From an uncultured Schlesneria sp. (GTDB lineage Bacteria; Planctomycetota; Planctomycetia; Planctomycetales; Planctomycetaceae), in the NCBI GenBank assembly GCA_903858935.1, contig CAIOKO010000039.1:20199-84198 (forward strand): a stretch of DNA of 64,000 nt, given 5' to 3'. Both the position numbers and the translations under genes were made by a program. This document shows positions 25,495 through 34,397 of the stretch, piece after piece. Numbering within the stretch: the stretch's first letter is position 1; the number at the start of each line of letters is the position of its first letter. The notes beneath the pieces are model-generated. The model was given only the letters and a program-made list of their open reading frames with translations. It searched no databases and was not told the origin of the DNA.

Positions 25495-26952
25495 TTATTC
25501 CAGCAAACCTTGCGCGATCGCATCCGGTGGCAGATCGTGGCCAGTCAGCGACTTAAACAGTGCGCTGATGTAGCCGACGAAGACCTCGGCAGGTTCAACG
25601 ACCTTGCAACCCCGTTCGCGGGCTTGCTGAGTAAAAAACGATTCTCCCGGAAGTTCGCTGAGGTCCATGAACGTCATCCCTTGTCGAAGCAACGAAGGAT
25701 TTAGCGTCGTCTTTTTCGAACCGTAATCCAAAGTATTCGTTGTCAGTACAACCACGTCAACAAGCGTGTCATACAGCTTGGCGACTGGCACATACCTCAA
25801 ATCACAAGCCGCCGCGATTTTCTGAGCTTCCACTTCGTTGCCCGAGCAGATGCTGACCAGGCCGTTACGCCGTTTGACTCCATGTGCGACCGAGATCGCC
25901 AGACCATTCGATCCGATGATCATGGTGTTGCGCTTATCGAGCGGGCGATCTTCGCTTGATTGCTTACCAAGCTTTTCTTCGAGCGATCGAAGTGCTGACT
26001 TCCAGACAAGGTTATGGGCCTGCCAGCCTTCGGGCGTTTTGATCACGACATCTGTGTATTGAGACGCTTTAGCAATGTCATCACCGGTCGCGGCAAGACC
26101 CATCACTCGATGTCCGGCGTCAGACGTCGCAATGATGGCGGGTACTTTCAAAATGTCCAGCATTTTGGGAAGTTGATCCAGCGACTTGAAGTCAAGCGGT
26201 AGACATCGCGTATTCATTCCCTTGATGTCAAACGCAGCGTTAAGAATCTTGGAGACGGCCTGTTCGACGACACCCTCTCCAACGACACCGATAAAACGCG
26301 TCTTGGAATCGACCTGCCGCCAGCGATAGACATCGTCCAGCTCGCCGACAGTCGGCTGACCGGGAAATGCTTCCATCCCCTTTTCAAGCGCTGCGTAAAT
26401 CCATGGCGAACCGTACTTGCGACCGAGCAACGAGAACGTCAGTCCGCTGCGGCCAAGCCCAAGACCGACGACCGGCAGCATCCGTTTCTGGCTGACAACG
26501 GCCAATAACGGCCATGCCGTTTCCAGCGTCTCGGTTGGCCAGGTGAACTTGACGACGTCGGCCTTGCATCGGGTGGCTTCTTCAAACGCCTCTTCCACAT
26601 CAATGAGTGGACGTGTCATACTGGCAAAACTGATGACTCGCTGCGTCTTCCCGAATCGTGGAATCTTCATCGCAGTGACAGGGTCCAGTTCGATGTAATC
26701 GGGAGCAGCGATGATTGCCTGTCGCAACAAAGCAATGCGTTCGTCTTCGGTCCCTTCGAAATTGCCACCTTCGTGCGGAGGTCGGCAAGAAATCAAAATC
26801 GGTTTCTTGGAACCCGAGATCATATCTTTGACGTCAGGTTCCTTGTGAAGTCGGTCAAGACAAACTTCTACCAGATCGCATTGATTGGCGGCGTTGTAGA
26901 TGTCAACCTTCGCGAGTTGACGTGATTCCGGAGTCACAGAAATGCAGATCAT
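25495..26952 (-). CDS. AroD-AroE-like fusion (type I 3-dehydroquinate dehydratase / shikimate dehydrogenase), apparently degenerate
   Basis: 485 residues from the ATG at 26952; the upstream 62 codons are not family-like. Residues 1-205 have the type I dehydratase fold: KPILISCRPPHEGGNFEGTE, DYIELD, DVVKFTWPTET with the Schiff-base Lys (135), and YGSPWIYAALEKG ... PGQPTV. The conserved active-site His region reads ISFASMTRP without His, and the substrate Arg of the SR-x-x-G segment appears to be Ser. Residues 218-485 resemble AroE, but the PHK motif is ATSDAGHRV and NTDG is HNLVW. Only the lyase Lys looks intact. It may be a regulator or an enzyme for a related substrate. Confidence 0.7.
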   Translation of the reverse strand: MICISVTPESRQLAKVDIYNAANQCDLVEVCLDRLHKEPDVKDMISGSKKPILISCRPPHEGGNFEGTEDERIALLRQAIIAAPDYIELDPVTAMKIPRFGKTQRVISFASMTRPLIDVEEAFEEATRCKADVVKFTWPTETLETAWPLLAVVSQKRMLPVVGLGLGRSGLTFSLLGRKYGSPWIYAALEKGMEAFPGQPTVGELDDVYRWRQVDSKTRFIGVVGEGVVEQAVSKILNAAFDIKGMNTRCLPLDFKSLDQLPKMLDILKVPAIIATSDAGHRVMGLAATGDDIAKASQYTDVVIKTPEGWQAHNLVWKSALRSLEEKLGKQSSEDRPLDKRNTMIIGSNGLAISVAHGVKRRNGLVSICSGNEVEAQKIAAACDLRYVPVAKLYDTLVDVVVLTTNTLDYGSKKTTLNPSLLRQGMTFMDLSELPGESFFTQQARERGCKVVEPAEVFVGYISALFKSLTGHDLPPDAIAQGLLE

Positions 26953-27154
26953 GTGTAGAAACAGGCTCCAACACGAGGATTGACGTTGATCGAAGGACAG
27001 TCCTGAAAAGTTTCTTCCGACCAGCGACCATAATCGAAATGAGTTGATCGTGTACAAGATCATACGAAACAGAGGTGACAAAATGCCATACTGGAATTGA
27101 CAGAAGTCATCTGTCCGCTTGCCAAGCAGACTTCGCAAAACTTACCATATAGGG

Positions 27155-28159
27155 ATGGACATCAACTGGGAACCACTGCGGCAAATCATTCAAACACATC
27201 AGCGGTTTGTCATTTCCAGCCACGTCAGGCCCGATGCCGACGCCATCGGCTCAGAAATTGGACTGGCCTATATTCTGCAATCACTCGGTAAAACCGTGCA
27301 GATCGTCAATACATCGGCGACACCTGCAAACCTTTATTTTCTCGATCCGACGCGTCAGGCACAGCAGCTCGGGCCCGTCGCCAAGCCGGAAGACGTGTCA
27401 AAGGCCGAAGTCCATATCGTTGTCGATACCAGTTCGTGGAATCAGTTGTCCGATGTCGGCAAACTGATGCGAGATTCGTCCGCCAAACGAGTCGTCATCG
27501 ACCATCACGTCAGTTCGGACGACCTCGGAGCCGTTGAGTTCAAAGATACCACCAGCGAAGCAACCGGGTCGCTCATCTTCAAGCTTTCGGAAGCGCTGGG
27601 GGTTCAACTGACACCTCATGCCGCAACCGCGCTATTCGCCGCCATCGCGACAGACACAGGTTGGTTTCGTTTCGCCGCTGTTTCGGCTGAAACGTTTCGA
27701 ATTGCGGGACGTTTAGTGGAATGTGGAGCATCACCCCCGACGATCTATCGGGAACTTTACGAACAAGGAACCTTGGCCAAAATGCATCTCGTCGGCCGGG
27801 CACTTGGTCGAATGAAACTCGATTGCGACGGCGAGCTCGCTTACACAACGATCGAATGGAAAGAATTTACAGAGGTCGGAGCGGTCCCGGCAGACACCGA
27901 AGATCTGGTCAATGAATGCCTGAAGGTCCTGGGAACGAAAGCGGCGTTCATCGCCATCGAACAACAGAACCATCAGGTCAAAGTCAGCTTCCGCAGTCGA
28001 CTTGATGCTTTGAACGTCGCCGCCGTCGCTGAAAAGTTTGCTGGCGGCGGACATCGACTCGCCGCCGGAGCCACCCTTCAAGCCCCCTTTGCGAATGCCG
28101 TCAACAAGGCACTTGAAGCGATGCGGGAAGCCGTTGTTTCAGCCCGACCACAGGCGTAA
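27155..28159 (+). CDS. DHH/DHHA1 phosphoesterase (NrnA-like nanoRNase / pAp phosphatase)
   Basis: 334 residues from the ATG at 27155 (MDINWEPLRQII). It probably degrades 2-5-nt RNAs and 3'-phosphoadenosine 5'-phosphate. DHH motifs: FVISSHVRPDADAIGSEIGL (the His-x-x-x-Asp-x-Asp site), EVHIVVDTSSWNQL and VVIDHHVSSDDLG with the DHH triad. DHHA1 ends in KFAGGGHRLAAGATL, which binds the substrate backbone. The gene is divergent from the AroD-AroE-like gene, with a 202-bp region between the chosen starts. Confidence 0.9.
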   Translation: MDINWEPLRQIIQTHQRFVISSHVRPDADAIGSEIGLAYILQSLGKTVQIVNTSATPANLYFLDPTRQAQQLGPVAKPEDVSKAEVHIVVDTSSWNQLSDVGKLMRDSSAKRVVIDHHVSSDDLGAVEFKDTTSEATGSLIFKLSEALGVQLTPHAATALFAAIATDTGWFRFAAVSAETFRIAGRLVECGASPPTIYRELYEQGTLAKMHLVGRALGRMKLDCDGELAYTTIEWKEFTEVGAVPADTEDLVNECLKVLGTKAAFIAIEQQNHQVKVSFRSRLDALNVAAVAEKFAGGGHRLAAGATLQAPFANAVNKALEAMREAVVSARPQA

Positions 28160-28245
28160 GCGTAGCATAGGCTTCAGCCCGAGCGCGAGGGCAGTTCGTG
28201 AGAGCAACAACGTCATAATACAAAAATCGGATAAAATCTCTTTCT

Positions 28246-30846
28246 TCAATCATTCCAGACCAGCACTTCGGAAACCCCACTGCGAGACTGGCCTTGATGT
28301 GTGAAGACAATCCGAACCTTCGATGATTTCACGGCATCAAACCGAACTTCGTTCCATTGACCACCGATGGGATGTTCGGGGATTCTTTTGCCGTTCAAAA
28401 CGTCGATCCATTCGGTACCAGACCGATACTGAACGACATAAGACGCCGGTGCCTGCACGCCACCTCGATCGTCGTAAATCGCCAATTCGACACGACGGAA
28501 TTCTGTGACTTGACCGAAGTCAATCTCGAGCCAATCGGTTGCTGACTTTGATTCATAACTGGTCCAGCGGTTGGGGGGATTCGGCAGAAAAGTCGTCACC
28601 CCGTCATTCGCGGTCTCAATCCGGTCAAAGCGGGACGTGTGTGATGCACTCGCCTTGGGAAATTCACCGCCGTTGTTTTTCGGTCCCGGGTTGTAGGCGA
28701 GGTTGCCCGCCGGTGGCGCTTGCGGCACAAGCGGAAGGGTCACGTCTCCCCAGACTTCGATCTCTGACAGTCCCGACTTTCCATTATCGGGATGATGCAA
28801 CGTGACTCGCACTTTCGTTGCTTCGATCATGTCGAACTCAACGACATTGGCACGATGACTTTGTGGCTTTCCATACACATCGGTCTTTGACACGATCGAT
28901 TGCCAAGCGTTGCCAACCCACGCTTCCAGGTCGATCTTTTGCGGAGTTCGTACTTTTGAGTTGTTCTCGCCTGCATCATCCAATGGATAAAGTTTAATCG
29001 TGTGAATCGGCCGTTTCGTACCAAAGTCGATGACGACGGAATCTTTACCGTTGGGAGATCCCTCACACGTCCACCGATTCGGCGGATGCGGCATGTACCA
29101 GAAATTGCCATCGTTCAATTTACTGATGGACGTATTCGGCGACGAATACGATGCGACGATTCGCGGATAGTACGTTCCATCGTTGTTCACGGCAAAGTTG
29201 ACGGTCGCTTCTGCGCGTTGGGTTGGCGTCGGTCGTGACAACGGCGGCAACTTGATCGTAAGCGGTTCAAGGTTCGTCGACGATGCCAGTTTTTCTCCGT
29301 CAGCAAAAATCGTTAACCCCTGCCCACGTCGATAGCGAGTACCCAGCCGATCCCACACGATGCTGATTCGGCGTCCGTGATAGATGACGTCATCCAGTGC
29401 GAACCAGTCCCATGATGACGGCACCAGTGGTGTTAACTCAAAGCTCGGGGCCTCGGCAGGGTTGAGGTAATTTGACGGTATAACAGGCTTCAGACCCACC
29501 AATCCGGTGATGACAAGGTCACAGAATCCCGAATGAAAATAGTGTTCGCTGTGGTTGTAACCATCGTGACCTTCGAATGAACCGGTATCAGGATGCAAGG
29601 CTTCAGCCAGGTACGGCTTTCCGTTCTTGCGATGCGAACGGGCATAAATCTGCAGTAGTTTCACATAGTCCAACCGCGAGAGATCCGACTGCCGGCTACT
29701 CTGCAAGACGTTCGCCATCGCTTTCAGTGTTTGTGTGGTGGCATACGGCCACGACTGACCACTCCACCAGCAACACGATTTTTGTAGCAAAAACATCGGG
29801 TCGTGCCGTTCAACGGTCGTCGGTCCGAAGTCGGCATAGAAGCCATCATGGTCTATTAGCGGTTTCCAGGCCGCTTCGTAGCCTTTGTTTTCATCGAGCA
29901 TGTTGAATTGCCAGGGGACATATCCGATCAACTCACGACCATGCACATCGCCTGAGAACTGTCCAGTCTCATACGTTTTAGAGAGTGCCTTGATCTTGTG
30001 GCCATCTCGTTCTTCGTCGTTCTTGTAAACCGGGAAAAAGAACTTCCGCCGATCGTCCCAGAGCAGTTTTTCCATATTGCTTTTGAGCTTCGCCGCTTTC
30101 TGCTCGAACTGCAGCTGCACGTCACCTTGACCGGCGAGTCGTGCAATCTGAGCAATGGCGACCGCATCAGCCCACATGTAGGCATTGAACGAGGGACGAT
30201 AACTCGGTGCCCCTCGCAAGATGTCCTGTGTCTGGCGGCTATTGATGTTGAATTCCATCCCGTCGTCGTGGCCAGTCTGCCAGAACAGGCCAACCTCTTT
30301 CACGTAATGACGTTCTTCCCAGCCCTCGTAGTTCTTGATCAGATCCGGCAACAGGTCGATCAAAAACTTGTCGTCCTGATGCACCGTACCAAAAGCCATT
30401 ATGGCATCAGCCAGCCATGTACTATAGTTTCGCGGTTGAGCACCCGGCGTGCGGAACCAGTAACGCGCATAGTCGCGCCCGATCTGCGGCTTCCTTAACC
30501 AGCGAGCCTCATAAAGCTGATGTCCGGCGGGACAACTGATCGCTCCATAAGCCCCCGACCAGAATGGTCGATCAATAAACTCGGTAAATGAATAACCGCT
30601 GTTCGGCGAGCCGTAGGTCAGATGCTTGGTCAGCAATTCCCAGCGATAGTAATAGGTCGTCGTGATCTCAGGATCAGGGCATTCAAAGAATGGAATATGT
30701 TCGGCGTACCAGTTCCAGTCACGGTTATCCCAGAAGGTTTGCTCGCTGAGCAACTTCTGTTTGTTGAGGATTTGACCTTCGACATCGCGAGATACTGCGA
30801 TCGAGACCAGCGCTGCCATTACAAGTATTGAGAAATGAAATTTCAT
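28246..30846 (-). CDS. Secreted GH63/MGH1-like glycoside hydrolase with two discoidin (F5/8 type C) domains
   Basis: 866 residues with a signal peptide (FSILVMAALVSIAVS). An (alpha/alpha)6-type catalytic domain fills about 25-500: YYYRWELLTKHL, FWQTGHDDGMEFNINSRQ with a candidate acid, SFNAYMWADAVAIAQIARL, and SCCWWSGQSWPYATTQTL, all like MGH1/GH63 alpha-glucosidase and mannosylglycerate-hydrolase folds. Two galactose-binding-like modules follow: one at about 565-715 (NRWTCEGSPNGKDSVVIDFG; SGLSEIEVWGD) and one at about 735-866 (NRWTSYESKSATDWLEIDFG; SGVSEVLVWND). It likely attacks an alpha-linked glycan outside the cell. Confidence 0.82.
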   Translation of the reverse strand: MKFHFSILVMAALVSIAVSRDVEGQILNKQKLLSEQTFWDNRDWNWYAEHIPFFECPDPEITTTYYYRWELLTKHLTYGSPNSGYSFTEFIDRPFWSGAYGAISCPAGHQLYEARWLRKPQIGRDYARYWFRTPGAQPRNYSTWLADAIMAFGTVHQDDKFLIDLLPDLIKNYEGWEERHYVKEVGLFWQTGHDDGMEFNINSRQTQDILRGAPSYRPSFNAYMWADAVAIAQIARLAGQGDVQLQFEQKAAKLKSNMEKLLWDDRRKFFFPVYKNDEERDGHKIKALSKTYETGQFSGDVHGRELIGYVPWQFNMLDENKGYEAAWKPLIDHDGFYADFGPTTVERHDPMFLLQKSCCWWSGQSWPYATTQTLKAMANVLQSSRQSDLSRLDYVKLLQIYARSHRKNGKPYLAEALHPDTGSFEGHDGYNHSEHYFHSGFCDLVITGLVGLKPVIPSNYLNPAEAPSFELTPLVPSSWDWFALDDVIYHGRRISIVWDRLGTRYRRGQGLTIFADGEKLASSTNLEPLTIKLPPLSRPTPTQRAEATVNFAVNNDGTYYPRIVASYSSPNTSISKLNDGNFWYMPHPPNRWTCEGSPNGKDSVVIDFGTKRPIHTIKLYPLDDAGENNSKVRTPQKIDLEAWVGNAWQSIVSKTDVYGKPQSHRANVVEFDMIEATKVRVTLHHPDNGKSGLSEIEVWGDVTLPLVPQAPPAGNLAYNPGPKNNGGEFPKASASHTSRFDRIETANDGVTTFLPNPPNRWTSYESKSATDWLEIDFGQVTEFRRVELAIYDDRGGVQAPASYVVQYRSGTEWIDVLNGKRIPEHPIGGQWNEVRFDAVKSSKVRIVFTHQGQSRSGVSEVLVWND

Positions 30847-30864
30847 GATGATTTTATTCTTTGT

Positions 30865-32250
30865 TCACGGCGTGATTTCTTCCAGGAATGTGAAACCAAA
30901 CCGACGTCCCTTGTAGAACGCAACGGGTTTCAATTCACTATCACCCATCGCTTTTCCGCCGGGCTTCAAGCTGTCGTCCTGGACCTCGATACCGACGTAA
31001 AGCAATCCGGGTGTTCCATGTCGAGTGATAAAGAGGAACGTGGCCGTTTCCAATGGCGCGACGGATTGCGCAGCTTTGTCATAATGAAGTAACAAAGTTT
31101 CCGTGAGACGCCCTTCGGCTTGTAAGTCTTTCAGAGTGACATCAGCGAAATTGCTCTTCCATCGTTCTTTTCCAAGTTCCCATGCGCGAAGACCAATGGA
31201 CCGCAGCGCAAAGATCTTCCGCCCGTCGGCGGTCTCGAATTCCGTACCCATTAAATCAAAACCTTCTCGCGTGGCCCAAAACACAATTTCATCGAGATGG
31301 GATTCAATGTCGATGGCGTTTCGCCATTTTTCTGGTAGCGCTGCCGCACGCCCGACATCAAAATCGTAGAAAACAAGCTTCGCGCTCGGATTCTGGTACG
31401 ATTCGAGAATCCAGTTGCTGCTACGGCCGTTGCCCGTCTTAAAGTGGCTATCGGCTGAAGGTGGAAGGATTGGTCCTTCGTCTTCTCGTTGCGGAAGATG
31501 GACTTTCGAATACTCTTGATCCTGTAAGTAATCCATCCATTTCTGTTCCCACCACTCTGCCCACGTTTCAGCAAGTCGTTGAAAACAGACACGCTTTCGT
31601 TGCTGTTGCGACGCAGAACCGACGAAAAAAACAACAAACAGCTCTTTTTCTTCGAATTCTTTTCCCGTCAGTTTGTGGAGTGCACCGCAGATTTCTCGCA
31701 CCGGTCGCCCAAATCCGTATTCATTCGCGTGATTCGTTGGACGAATATCGTTTTCTTGTGCGAATTTCAAAAGTTCTGGATCGTCTGCTCTTAGCCCCAT
31801 GTCAGAACCGGGTGGAAGCAAAGTCTTAGGAATCGCACGAATCAGGGACGGGATCGCTCGTTTGTCACCGATGGCTCTGAGAACAAAGCCTAGGCATCCC
31901 AGCATCATGTCATCGTCGGTGGAATCCAGCTCTTGAATCAATTCCGGAACGGCGTCCGATCCCAAATCGGCGATGTCTTTCAGCGTCCGGCACCAAGCTT
32001 CACTGTAACGTTCTTTGCCAGCATTCTGCTCTTTTAACTTGTCGAGTAACCGACGCGTCGCCGTTGCCTCCGGCTGTTCCTTGGAAGGTAGTTCCTCGCG
32101 CTTATCAACGGTTTTTACATCACCAGCTTCCGAAGCGAACTTGTCCGACGGTTGATTTGCTGAAAGAACATCAATCAATCCAATCCCGCAGATCGAAATG
32201 ACGGTCAACCATAACAATGTCACTCCATTTTCATGCCATGATCGAGCCAC
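30865..32250 (-). CDS. Hypothetical envelope protein with HEAT-like segment
   Basis: 461 residues. It begins with one hydrophobic helix (VTLLWLTVISICGIGLIDVL), either a membrane anchor or uncleaved signal. A HEAT-like repeat pair follows: LGSDAVPELIQELDSTDDDM, then AIGDKRAIPSLIRAIPKTLL. The second half (about 270-461) reads as alpha/beta: LVFYDFDVGRAAALPEKW, then FVTRHGTPGLLYV-like strands. It ends 18 bp upstream of the GH63-like start, so the two may be co-transcribed. No family assigned. Confidence 0.6.
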   Translation of the reverse strand: MARSWHENGVTLLWLTVISICGIGLIDVLSANQPSDKFASEAGDVKTVDKREELPSKEQPEATATRRLLDKLKEQNAGKERYSEAWCRTLKDIADLGSDAVPELIQELDSTDDDMMLGCLGFVLRAIGDKRAIPSLIRAIPKTLLPPGSDMGLRADDPELLKFAQENDIRPTNHANEYGFGRPVREICGALHKLTGKEFEEKELFVVFFVGSASQQQRKRVCFQRLAETWAEWWEQKWMDYLQDQEYSKVHLPQREDEGPILPPSADSHFKTGNGRSSNWILESYQNPSAKLVFYDFDVGRAAALPEKWRNAIDIESHLDEIVFWATREGFDLMGTEFETADGRKIFALRSIGLRAWELGKERWKSNFADVTLKDLQAEGRLTETLLLHYDKAAQSVAPLETATFLFITRHGTPGLLYVGIEVQDDSLKPGGKAMGDSELKPVAFYKGRRFGFTFLEEITP

Positions 32251-32344
32251 TATGTCTCTCCTGGAAATGAGTCAAACGTGAATACGCAGATCCATGATCA
32301 GGCGCCCGAAATTTTAATCAAGCTTGGGAAACCAACAATTCCAA

Positions 32345-32389
32345 CGAAACCCCACCCCCTCTACGGGGGTGGTTAACGGGCCTTTGCCC
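32345..32389 (+). repeat. Dispersed intergenic palindromic repeat, copy 2
   Basis: CGAAACCCCACCCCCTCTAC, then GGGGGTGG and TTAACGGGCCTTTGCCC. CCACCCCC/GGGGGTGG forms a perfect 8-bp stem, the best-preserved palindrome of the three copies (others at 7741 and 63906). It lies 95 bp upstream of the HEAT-like gene and just outside the island. Confidence 0.75.
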
Positions 32390-32450
32390 TACCAACTGAA
32401 ACCGGACTCGTTGAACGAATAGACATGCGAGTTTGGAATCGACTCGTTTT

Positions 32451-32561
32451 TTATCCCCAATAATCAACTTTCAATCCCGGCACTTTGTCGAAGTCACATC
32501 GATTGCGCGAAACCAATTTTGCCGAATGCGAAACACAGATTGCAGCGATTCGCAAATCTTG
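32451..32561 (-). pseudogene. C-terminal remnant of a PIN-domain (VapC-type) toxin
   Basis: On the minus strand a frame ending at TAA 32453-32451 reads [20 protein letters not shown] and [16 protein letters not shown]. This is the standard last 36 residues of VapC-like PIN RNases (the DLRIAAIA ... LVTRN ... DFxxVPGL pattern) with the final acidic residue. The upstream part of the gene is missing: the frame runs into the half-tRNA at 32558. Too short to work; I read it as host or earlier-island DNA cut by the integration event. Confidence 0.75.
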
Positions 32562-32599
32562 GGAACCGAGGGTTTGAGGTTCGAGTCCTCACGGGTGCA
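32558..32599 (+). tRNA. 3' half of a tRNA gene (attachment-site remnant)
   Basis: From 32558 the sequence parses as anticodon loop CTTGGGA, stem strand ACCGA, variable GGGTT, T-arm TGAGG-TTCGAGT-CCTCA (32573-32591), acceptor strand CGGGTGC and discriminator A (32599). The 5' half (D-arm, acceptor partner, 5' anticodon stem) is absent; that position holds PIN-toxin sequence instead. The loop would read proline (TGG), but the acceptor strand is unusual for tRNA-Pro, so identity is uncertain. It lies 4 bp from the integrase stop, as expected for an att core carried by an integrating element. Confidence 0.75.
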
Positions 32600-32603
32600 T
32601 TTC

Positions 32604-34043
32604 TTAAAGTGAAGCCAGCAAAGAGTTAATCTTCTGGACTTCAATTTCGGACAAGTGGGAGATTGGTTCCGTTCCCCCCACAAATCCCCCCACTAATGGG
32701 GGTTTGTCTCCGGCGGAAAGTTTCTGCCGCACCTCTGCCGCCGCAGATTGTGCAGAGCGCATGGCACCATAAAACTTCTGCGTGGTCGCAAAGTCTGCGT
32801 GCCGCATCACCACCATCAGCGTTTCCGCTGAAACGCCCGCGTTAATTAGCCTCAGGGCACAGCCCCGACGCAAATCGTGGGCACTCGCATATTTCACCCG
32901 GCTTTTTTTCCGTTCGTCCGCCTGTCGTACGACAACTTTGGCTTCCTTGCCAATCTTTGCAATCACTCGACTGACATGTTCTTTCGTCAGTCGTTCGACC
33001 GACCGGCAGACGATACCTGGGGAACGCCAGTTGCCCGGCATCCGCAGTTCGTATTCCACCGGTCGCGGATTCACGACCCAGCCCGTTCGTTCACCTTCGG
33101 GAACGGTCTCCAGCAGCGCTCGCAGATCCGGCAGCATAGGAATTTCCTGATGCACGCCATTCTTCTGCGTGGACGGAACAACAAGAGTTGGATGTTGCCC
33201 CTGTCGTTCCGGCCAGACTGGATAGATATGTCGGTCATCGTCCCAACAGAAATCCATCACGTCCCCAATACGGAAGCCACTCCCCCACAGAACGCGGAGA
33301 GTGAACTGCCATGATTGAGCGCTGCCTGCTCCTACCACTTGCGGAGTCGTTGCGAGCATCCGCTCGAATTCTTCCACAGTGATCGGACGCCCCTTCATGA
33401 CGTCGTCCACGTCCAACTTCTGAAGTTGCGGAACGCGGTCGAGCCAATCGTGAGCATGACAGTATCGTACGAACGCCATCACAGCCCCCAGCATACTGTT
33501 GACCGTGTTGGGTGAACGCGTGTCATAACGACATTCGTCCCCAGCGAGCAACCGCTCTTGAAGATACTCCAGCATCTCCAGGTTGCAGCACTCACGAACA
33601 AATATCCCTCCGTCGCATCCTTGCTCCCGGAAGTAGTCAGCGAAAATCCTTTCCGCCAGTTGCAAACGTGACAACGCGTGCGTGAGTGATGCCTTTCGAA
33701 GGCGGCTCGCACGATGCTGACGAAAGCGATCATAGGCATCGTCCCACGTTTTGCCACGGTTTTCGTCAGCGCTATGTGGGTCCGTTTGCTTCTTTGGAAC
33801 CAGAGATGCGGGTTGTTCGACGATCGCACCATCTGACGCGACGTATTCACCGTTGAGCAATCGCTTCTGACATTCCCGTTGAATCCGCCGAGCCTCACGC
33901 TGGTCTCGCGTCCCACAGTTCTTTCGCACCCGCTGGCAGCGGATTGGGCAATAGAACTTAAGCACGTAGCCATTCTTGTCCGACGCCTGGAGCGGTCGAT
34001 TGGGGTACAGTTGAATATTGCCGATTTCGGGCTTCCTCGACAT
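32604..34043 (-). CDS. Tyrosine recombinase (integrase)
   Basis: 479 residues. The N-terminal zone is basic, with a Cys pair (FYCPIRCQRVRKNCGT) suggesting a small zinc or arm-binding domain. A SAM-like core-binding domain follows. The catalytic domain shows the first Arg in LWGSGFRIGDVMDF, a strand with the Lys region (PSTQKNGVHQEIPM), the HxxR box SAHDLRRGCALRLINAGV, then MRHADFATTQKFYG with the last His and the nucleophile Tyr. The C-tail has VGGFVGG. It lies next to the half-tRNA and heads the island's minus-strand gene set, so it most likely drives integration of this element. Confidence 0.93.
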   Translation of the reverse strand: MSRKPEIGNIQLYPNRPLQASDKNGYVLKFYCPIRCQRVRKNCGTRDQREARRIQRECQKRLLNGEYVASDGAIVEQPASLVPKKQTDPHSADENRGKTWDDAYDRFRQHRASRLRKASLTHALSRLQLAERIFADYFREQGCDGGIFVRECCNLEMLEYLQERLLAGDECRYDTRSPNTVNSMLGAVMAFVRYCHAHDWLDRVPQLQKLDVDDVMKGRPITVEEFERMLATTPQVVGAGSAQSWQFTLRVLWGSGFRIGDVMDFCWDDDRHIYPVWPERQGQHPTLVVPSTQKNGVHQEIPMLPDLRALLETVPEGERTGWVVNPRPVEYELRMPGNWRSPGIVCRSVERLTKEHVSRVIAKIGKEAKVVVRQADERKKSRVKYASAHDLRRGCALRLINAGVSAETLMVVMRHADFATTQKFYGAMRSAQSAAAEVRQKLSAGDKPPLVGGFVGGTEPISHLSEIEVQKINSLLASL

Positions 34044-34074
34044 AGAGGAGTCCTTTCAATTCTCAGAGGATTAA

Positions 34075-34290
34075 TCATGTTTCTGGCTTTCTTTCTGCGT
34101 TCCTCGAAAAATGCTCGATGAGATCCTTGCCAGTCACCCAACGCGTGTGACCCACGATCATGTAGGGCAAGCCCTCGTCGAGCATCTTATCCCAAACTTT
34201 CTGAGAAACACCCAGACGCCGCAAAAATTCTTGCTTGCTGTACGCTTCGTGTTCACAAATTGTTCCGACAGTCTCTTGATGGTGTCGCAT
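34075..34290 (-). CDS. Excisionase-like / MerR-type helix-turn-helix protein
   Basis: 71 residues from the ATG at 34290, which has AGGA 7 bases upstream; the longer frame to 34434 overlaps the ATPase gene and is not preferred. YSKQEFLRRLGVSQKVWDKM is a helix-turn-helix, and LPYMIVGHTRWVTGKDLIEH is the wing, exactly as in phage excisionases and Excise-type HTH_17 proteins. It sits between the integrase and the ATPase on the same strand. Probable role: directing excision or regulating the integrase. Confidence 0.75.
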   Translation of the reverse strand: MRHHQETVGTICEHEAYSKQEFLRRLGVSQKVWDKMLDEGLPYMIVGHTRWVTGKDLIEHFSRNAERKPET

Positions 34291-34397
34291 GGCAATTCCT
34301 TTCGCATACAACAAACAATGATTTCCGAAGCTGGATTGAAATTCCCGCCCCTGTCCAAGGCTCGTTTTGCACTCTTGTCCGCCGACAACACTTAACC

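Noticed and set aside
32471..32683. 70-codon minus-strand frame containing [11 protein letters not shown]
   Set aside because: This is the antisense reading of the half-tRNA and the shadow frame of the integrase tail, a well-known false gene type.
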